From Lawsonibacter sp. (GTDB taxonomy: Bacteria > Bacillota > Clostridia > Oscillospirales > Oscillospiraceae): 16,853 bases of DNA. Of the stretch, positions 13,576 through 16,853 are shown piece after piece; positions within the stretch are counted from its first letter, which is position 1, and each line of letters opens with the position of its first letter. Made by a program: the position numbers and the translations under genes. The notes under the pieces are model-generated. The model was not told where the DNA came from. It saw only the letters and a list, made by a program, of their open reading frames with translations, and did no database searches. The DNA is taken from the NCBI GenBank assembly GCA_022793355.1, contig JAAWCR010000192.1, positions 1 to 16,853 of the forward strand, given 5' to 3'.

Positions 13576-14364
13576 ATGCTGACCATCGGTGATTTTTCCC
13601 GGCTGAGCCGGATCACACCCCGGATGCTGCGCCACTACGACGCGCTGGGATTGCTGCGCCCCGAGGAGGTGAGGGACAACGGCTACCGCTACTACCGGCA
13701 GGAGCAGCTGTCCGACCTGATGCGCATTCAATGGCTCAAGGGCTACGGCTTTTCCCTGGGAGAGATCAGGGCGCTGCTGGTTTTGGACGACGCCCAGCTG
13801 CTTCTCCGCCTGCGGCAGCGGCGGCTGGCGCTCTATCAGGAGCTGAACCGGCAGCAGGGACTGATTCACCAGATCGAGGCGGACATCCTCCGTATGGAGG
13901 GAACAAGCATGATTGAAGCACCTTATCACGTGGTCCTGATCGAGGACCCGGAGCAGAAGGTATTCTCCATCCGGGAGACCATCGGCGTGGACCAGTTCCA
14001 CGACTTTTTTGAGCGGCTGTATCAGGAGGCGGGGGCCCGGGGGCTGACCCAGGCGGGACCTATCCAGATGCTCTACCACAACGAGGAGTTCAACCCGGAG
14101 CGCTCCGACGTGGAGGCCCAGATGGTGGTGGCCCAGGACGGTCCCAATGTCAAAATCAAGCCCGCCTGTACCTGCGCGGCGGTACAGCACAGGGGAGCCT
14201 ACGAAAACCTGCATCAGGCCTATGACGCCCTGTGCGCCTGGCTGGGGGAGCATACCGAGTACCGGATGTGCGGCCCCGCCATGGATCGCTACTTTGGCGA
14301 CCCTGACAACACTCCGGTTGACCAGCTGGAGACCGGGGTGCTCTTCCCGGTAGAAAAGGTATAA
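13576..14364 (+). CDS. MerR-family regulator with GyrI-like effector-binding domain
   Basis: A 262-residue cytoplasmic transcription regulator with the BmrR-like architecture. The MerR winged helix-turn-helix occupies 1-70 (LTIGDFSRLSRITPRMLRHYD split as LTIGDFSRLS, RITPRMLRHYD; then NGYRYY at 36-41). A dimerising coiled coil spans about 75-112 (LLLRLRQRRLALYQELNRQ). The GyrI-like/AraC effector-binding domain covers about 113-262. Such proteins bind small, often cationic or amphipathic molecules and activate promoters with 19-bp spacers; the promoter in front of this gene has that spacing. AGGAGG lies 6 nt before the ATG. The nearest plausible target besides itself is the MATE exporter about 2 kb away, but that promoter has normal 17-bp spacing. 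Confidence 0.92.
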   Translation: MLTIGDFSRLSRITPRMLRHYDALGLLRPEEVRDNGYRYYRQEQLSDLMRIQWLKGYGFSLGEIRALLVLDDAQLLLRLRQRRLALYQELNRQQGLIHQIEADILRMEGTSMIEAPYHVVLIEDPEQKVFSIRETIGVDQFHDFFERLYQEAGARGLTQAGPIQMLYHNEEFNPERSDVEAQMVVAQDGPNVKIKPACTCAAVQHRGAYENLHQAYDALCAWLGEHTEYRMCGPAMDRYFGDPDNTPVDQLETGVLFPVEKV

Positions 14365-14367
14365 GTG

Positions 14368-14401
14368 AAGGGACGGCCCCGGAGGCCGTCCCTTTCTTTT
14401 T
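14368..14401 (+). terminator. Terminator of the MerR-family gene
   Basis: A perfect 11-bp stem (arms 14368-14378 and 14384-14394, five-base loop) runs into TTTCTTTTT. It begins 3 nt after the stop codon. On the minus strand, serving degV, the T-run is poor, so it is mainly a plus-strand terminator. Confidence 0.85.
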
Positions 14402-14402
14402 G

Positions 14403-15248
14403 TCAACGCTTCTGGAAAAACGCCACGGCAATCGCTCCGGGACCCACGTGGGTGCCGATGGTGCCCCCCACAGTGCCCAGGGGCAGCTCGTCCACGTGCC
14501 CGGTCCACAGGGCGGCGCTGTCGGCGATGTACTTTTGCAAAAGGCTGTCGTCCAAACCGGCCCGGCCCAGCAGATAGGGCCGGCCAAAGTCCACGCCGCC
14601 GGTCTTTTGAATCTCCTGCACCAGCAGATTGTTCCCGTTTTTGGAACCCCGGGCCTTGCCCAGCATGGCGACCTCCCCGTTCAGTACGGCTACCACCGGC
14701 TTGATGGCCAGCAGCCCCCCCACCAGGGCCGTCGAGGCGGACACGCGGCCCCCACGCTTCAGATACTCCAGGGTATCCAGCAAGGCCACCAGCCGGATAT
14801 CTCCCTTCTCCTCCTCCAGCTGTGCGGCAATGGCGGCGGCCTCCAGGCCGGCGTCCATCAGCTCCACCGCCCGCTCCACCAGGATCCGCTCCCCAATAGT
14901 GGCGTTGGCGCTGTCCACCACAAAGACCCTGCCCGGGAAATCCTCTGCGGCGATGCAGGCGCTTTGGCAGGTGCCGGACAGCTTGGCCGAAAGCACCACG
15001 GCTACCACGTCCTCCCCCGCCTCCACTGCGGCCCGGAAGGCCTCTTCAAACTGGGCGGGGGAAATCTGGCTGGTGGTGGGCAGGTCCTCCCCCTCAATGA
15101 GCTTCTCATAAAATTGCCGGTGGCTCAGCTCAATCCCGTCCAAAAACTGCTCCGACCCAAAGGTGATGGTCATAGGCAGAACCGTCACCTCTGGCCGGTG
15201 GGGCGGCCGCAGGTCGGAAGCAGAATCGGTGATAATTCTGATGCCCAT
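14403..15248 (-). CDS. DegV family fatty acid-binding protein
   Basis: This 281-residue soluble protein has the DegV fold. Members bind a fatty acid between two domains; in several Firmicutes, homologues (FakB) deliver it to the fatty acid kinase FakA for phospholipid synthesis. Visible motifs are ITDSASDL (6-13), TTSQISP (58-64), SAKLSGTCQSA (87-97) and VVDSANATIG (110-119), then LEYLKRGGRVS and KPVVAVLNGEV. The start ATG 15248 gives the usual short N terminus and has GAGGA 5 nt upstream. An ATG at 15260 (four residues longer) is possible, and the frame is open to 15359. It lies 55 bases after the MATE gene on the same strand, with a promoter of its own inside the end of that gene. No fakA-like gene is in the window. 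Confidence 0.9.
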   Translation of the reverse strand: MGIRIITDSASDLRPPHRPEVTVLPMTITFGSEQFLDGIELSHRQFYEKLIEGEDLPTTSQISPAQFEEAFRAAVEAGEDVVAVVLSAKLSGTCQSACIAAEDFPGRVFVVDSANATIGERILVERAVELMDAGLEAAAIAAQLEEEKGDIRLVALLDTLEYLKRGGRVSASTALVGGLLAIKPVVAVLNGEVAMLGKARGSKNGNNLLVQEIQKTGGVDFGRPYLLGRAGLDDSLLQKYIADSAALWTGHVDELPLGTVGGTIGTHVGPGAIAVAFFQKR

Positions 15249-15303
15249 AAAATTCCTCATTTCTCCCCCCTCATGTTCCGGGGGAAAGTGTATTTCGCAC
15301 GTT

Positions 15304-16629
15304 TCATCTGAGTTTACTATAGCATGCCCAGCCGGGAAATGCAAGGGAACAAATGGCAAAGAGGGCGGTAAGGGCGTCAGCGGCGGACTGGCACACCCAT
15401 ACCGCCTCCCGGCCCAGGAAAACGGGCAGCAGAAGAAGCAGCGCCGGGGGCAGGATCACGCTGCGCAGCAGGGAGAGGACCATCGCTTTGCCGGTCTGCC
15501 GGGTGGCCTGAAGAAAGGAAATCATCAAAATGTTGAAGCCAGTGAGGAAGAAGCCGCAGAAATAGGGGATTGATCGGCTCGCGGCAAAAGCGGTCAGCTC
15601 CGGGTCCTCCGGCGCGAAGAGGAGAAAAAACCACTGGGAGCCCAGGAAAATCAGGAGACAGCTGACCATTCCCACCCCCAAAAACACCTTGGCTGAGAAG
15701 CGGCCCATGGCCCGGTTCCGCTCTCCCTCCCCTGTGGCCATAAAGCGGCTGAATACCGGCTGAAGCCCCTCCGCCATGCCCAGAAACAGGGTGAGCAGAA
15801 TGAGCATCAGATAGCCAATCATCAGGTAGGCCGCCAGGCCCAGCTCCCCGTAGCCGTGGTGGCTGACGGCGACATTATAGAGGAAGGTCACAATGCCGAT
15901 GGAGAACTCCATCAGAAAGGAGGGCGCTCCGCACACCAAAATGCTCCTCCCCTCCGGCAGCCGGGGCCGGACGGCCTGGAAATACAGCGTCCCCCGCCGG
16001 AGCAGGAAATGGGGCAGGAGAATCAGCACACTGAAGATAGGCCCCAGGGCGGTGGCCAGCGCCGCCCCCTGGATGCCCAGGTCCAGGGGGTACATAAACA
16101 CGTAATCCAGCACAATGTTTGACACCGCCCCCGCAATCATGGCGGTCATGGCCAGCTTGGGCCGCCCGTCGTTGCGGGCCATCCCTCCCAGGAGGAAGCT
16201 AAACAGCTGGAAGGGGGCGAAGGCAACAATATACCAAAGGTAGGCCATGGCCTGGGGCAGCACCTCCGGAGCGGCCCCCAGAAGCAGAGCCAGCGGCTCC
16301 AAATACAGGTTCCCCAGCAGGGCCGCCCCCAGCCCCGCCGCCCCTGTCATCCAGGCGGCGGTGTTGAACAGTCTTCGGGCCTCGCTCCCCTTTCCGCTCC
16401 CCAGGCGGGCGGCGATGAGCACGCCCGCCCCGGCCGCCACAGCAATCGCCACCGAAATCAGGATCTCAATCAGCGGCACCGCCACGGCGGCGGCGGCCAT
16501 GGCCTCCCGGCCCAGCCGGTGGCCGATGAACACCCCGTCCACAATAGTATACACCGAGTTGAAGAGCAGGCCTATCATCTGGGGTATGGCAAAGCGGACA
16601 AACAGTTCTCTCGGTTTTCCCTCGAACAT
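15304..16629 (-). CDS. MATE family multidrug/Na+(H+) efflux transporter
   Basis: A 441-residue membrane protein with twelve predictable helices in two related halves, the MATE layout. The first half begins FVRFAIPQMIGLLFNSVYTIVD (FVRFAIPQMIG, LLFNSVYTIVD) and continues to GHRLGREAMAAAAVAVPL (GHRLGREAM, AAAAVAVPL), the usual N-terminal MATE signature. GGMARNDGRPKLAM then reads into the helix with IVLDYVFMYP. The second half starts near PSFLMEFSIGIV. MATE proteins exchange Na+ or H+ for cationic drugs or metabolites; the substrate cannot be told from sequence. The ATG at 16627-16629 has GGGGAGG 8 nt upstream; the longer TTG-initiated frame to 16650 overlaps that site. The long leader carries a possible attenuator. 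Confidence 0.92.
   Translation of the reverse strand: MFEGKPRELFVRFAIPQMIGLLFNSVYTIVDGVFIGHRLGREAMAAAAVAVPLIEILISVAIAVAAGAGVLIAARLGSGKGSEARRLFNTAAWMTGAAGLGAALLGNLYLEPLALLLGAAPEVLPQAMAYLWYIVAFAPFQLFSFLLGGMARNDGRPKLAMTAMIAGAVSNIVLDYVFMYPLDLGIQGAALATALGPIFSVLILLPHFLLRRGTLYFQAVRPRLPEGRSILVCGAPSFLMEFSIGIVTFLYNVAVSHHGYGELGLAAYLMIGYLMLILLTLFLGMAEGLQPVFSRFMATGEGERNRAMGRFSAKVFLGVGMVSCLLIFLGSQWFFLLFAPEDPELTAFAASRSIPYFCGFFLTGFNILMISFLQATRQTGKAMVLSLLRSVILPPALLLLLPVFLGREAVWVCQSAADALTALFAICSLAFPGWACYSKLR
15316..15344 (-). promoter_or_regulatory. Promoter of degV inside the 3' end of the MATE gene
   Basis: On the minus strand TATAGT (15316-15321, extended TGC) lies 17 bp from TTGCAT (15339-15344). Both boxes are within the last codons of the MATE coding sequence. 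The leader of about 60 nt contains CCCCC (15280-15284 on the plus strand as G) that can pair with the G-run at 15266-15270 next to the ribosome site. Confidence 0.5.
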
Positions 16630-16650
16630 GGAAAAAACCTCCCCAAGCAA

Positions 16651-16705
16651 AAAATAAAACGCCCCCCGCCGCTCCTTCTACGGCCTATGGAGCGGCAAAG
16701 ACGTT
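16651..16705 (-). terminator. Possible attenuator hairpin in the MATE gene leader
   Basis: On the minus strand the 5' arm (16705-16689) and 3' arm (16675-16658) form a stem of about 17 pairs. It has 8 perfect GC-rich pairs at the tip, a stretch of G-U/C-G pairs with one bulged G, and AACG/CGTT at the base, followed at once by TTATTTTTT. This is a terminator form 20-30 nt before the MATE start, well downstream of the promoter. Upstream, GUUACC (16727-16722) could pair with either GGUAAC (16717-16712) or GGUUAAC (16709-16703). The second choice would take three bases from the terminator stem. Confidence 0.5.
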
Positions 16706-16743
16706 AACCAGGTTACCCGGCGGTAACGATTCAATTTTTGACG

Positions 16744-16772
16744 ATTATACCAGAGACAGCGACAAAAGTCAA
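16744..16772 (-). promoter_or_regulatory. Strong promoter of the MATE gene
   Basis: On the minus strand TTGACT (16767-16772) lies 17 bp from a perfect TATAAT (16744-16749) with an extended TGG. Transcription would start near 16737, leaving a leader of about 108 nt. Confidence 0.8.
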
Positions 16773-16777
16773 CGGGC

Positions 16778-16807
16778 AAAAAGCCCGGAGCTTGCGCTCC
16801 GGGCTTT
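16778..16807 (-). terminator. Terminator of the right-edge gene (probably groL)
   Basis: A perfect 12-bp stem (arms 16780-16791 and 16796-16807, loop of four) is followed on the minus strand by TTTTT. It lies 13 nt after the stop of the truncated gene and just upstream of the MATE promoter. Confidence 0.85.
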
Positions 16808-16820
16808 CAACAGCTCTATC

Positions 16821-16853
16821 TTAATACATGCCCATATCGGGGGCGGGGGCGGC
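16821..16853 (-). CDS. groL: C-terminal end of a gene, probably chaperonin GroEL
   Basis: Only the last ten codons and a TAA stop (16821-16823) are inside the window. They read AAPAPDMGMY. A flexible tail rich in Ala, Pro, Gly and Met with a final Met-Tyr is typical of GroEL in Clostridia, and the strong terminator that follows fits a well-expressed gene. Ten residues are too few for certainty; any protein with a low-complexity Ala-Pro tail could end this way. Confidence 0.5.
   Translation of the reverse strand, partial: AAPAPDMGMY

Noticed and set aside
13348..14508. 386-codon open frame on the minus strand
   Set aside because: It spans the antisense of the MerR-family gene, its promoter and parts of both neighbours. 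No motif or start signal supports it.
1..16853. CRISPR array, tRNA, rRNA, insertion sequence or attachment site
   Set aside because: No regularly spaced repeats, cloverleaf-like segments, transposase motifs or terminal inverted repeats with target duplications were seen on either strand.

Overview
This window looks like chromosome from a moderately high-GC, Gram-positive, spore-forming Clostridia, most likely a gut Oscillospiraceae of the Flavonifractor / Lawsonibacter / Pseudoflavonifractor kind. The genus is an inference. The support is near-universal strong Shine-Dalgarno sites, sigma-A promoters (many with an extended TGn -10), intrinsic terminators after most genes, and the gene set: SpoVAC, VanW-family and XpaC-family proteins, ATP-type PEP carboxykinase, MntP and DegV. 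I see no phage, insertion sequence, CRISPR array, tRNA or rRNA.

Layout. Bases 1-626 hold the N-terminal part of pckA (minus), followed on the same strand by ksgA (748-1614). Bases 1615-2502 hold no convincing protein gene. This AT-richer stretch contains a complete minus-strand transcription unit of about 440 nt: a good promoter at 2380-2408, several possible helices, a tiny ORF with a textbook ribosome site, and a terminator with a perfect 19-bp stem at 1936-1990, backed by a second terminator at 1893-1914. It is the best candidate here for an undescribed element, probably a noncoding RNA. Next come a DUF2461 gene and a large VanW-family surface protein (minus, probably one operon), then a divergent XpaC-family membrane protein (plus).

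The middle is mostly plus strand. A manganese (yybP-ykoY) riboswitch with a downstream terminator precedes the manganese exporter mntP. After it come an unusual SDF-family symporter lacking key cation and substrate residues, a bactofilin (minus) and a glycogen debranching enzyme (plus).

The right part has spoVAC without its usual partners (minus), a divergent DUF6512 membrane protein, an Sfp-type phosphopantetheinyl transferase, and a MerR/GyrI-like regulator with a 19-bp-spacer promoter of the kind such regulators twist open. A MATE exporter and a DegV protein follow (minus, same direction). The MATE gene has a long leader that folds into a possible attenuator. The last 33 bases are the 3' end of a minus-strand gene, probably groL, with its terminator.

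Most genes are single transcription units, so the window is a set of housekeeping, envelope, transport and sporulation genes rather than one pathway. The clearest regulatory logic is manganese sensing upstream of mntP. Gene starts were chosen from ribosome sites and differ from the longest possible frame for VanW, bactofilin, DUF6512, the phosphopantetheinyl transferase, DegV and MATE.
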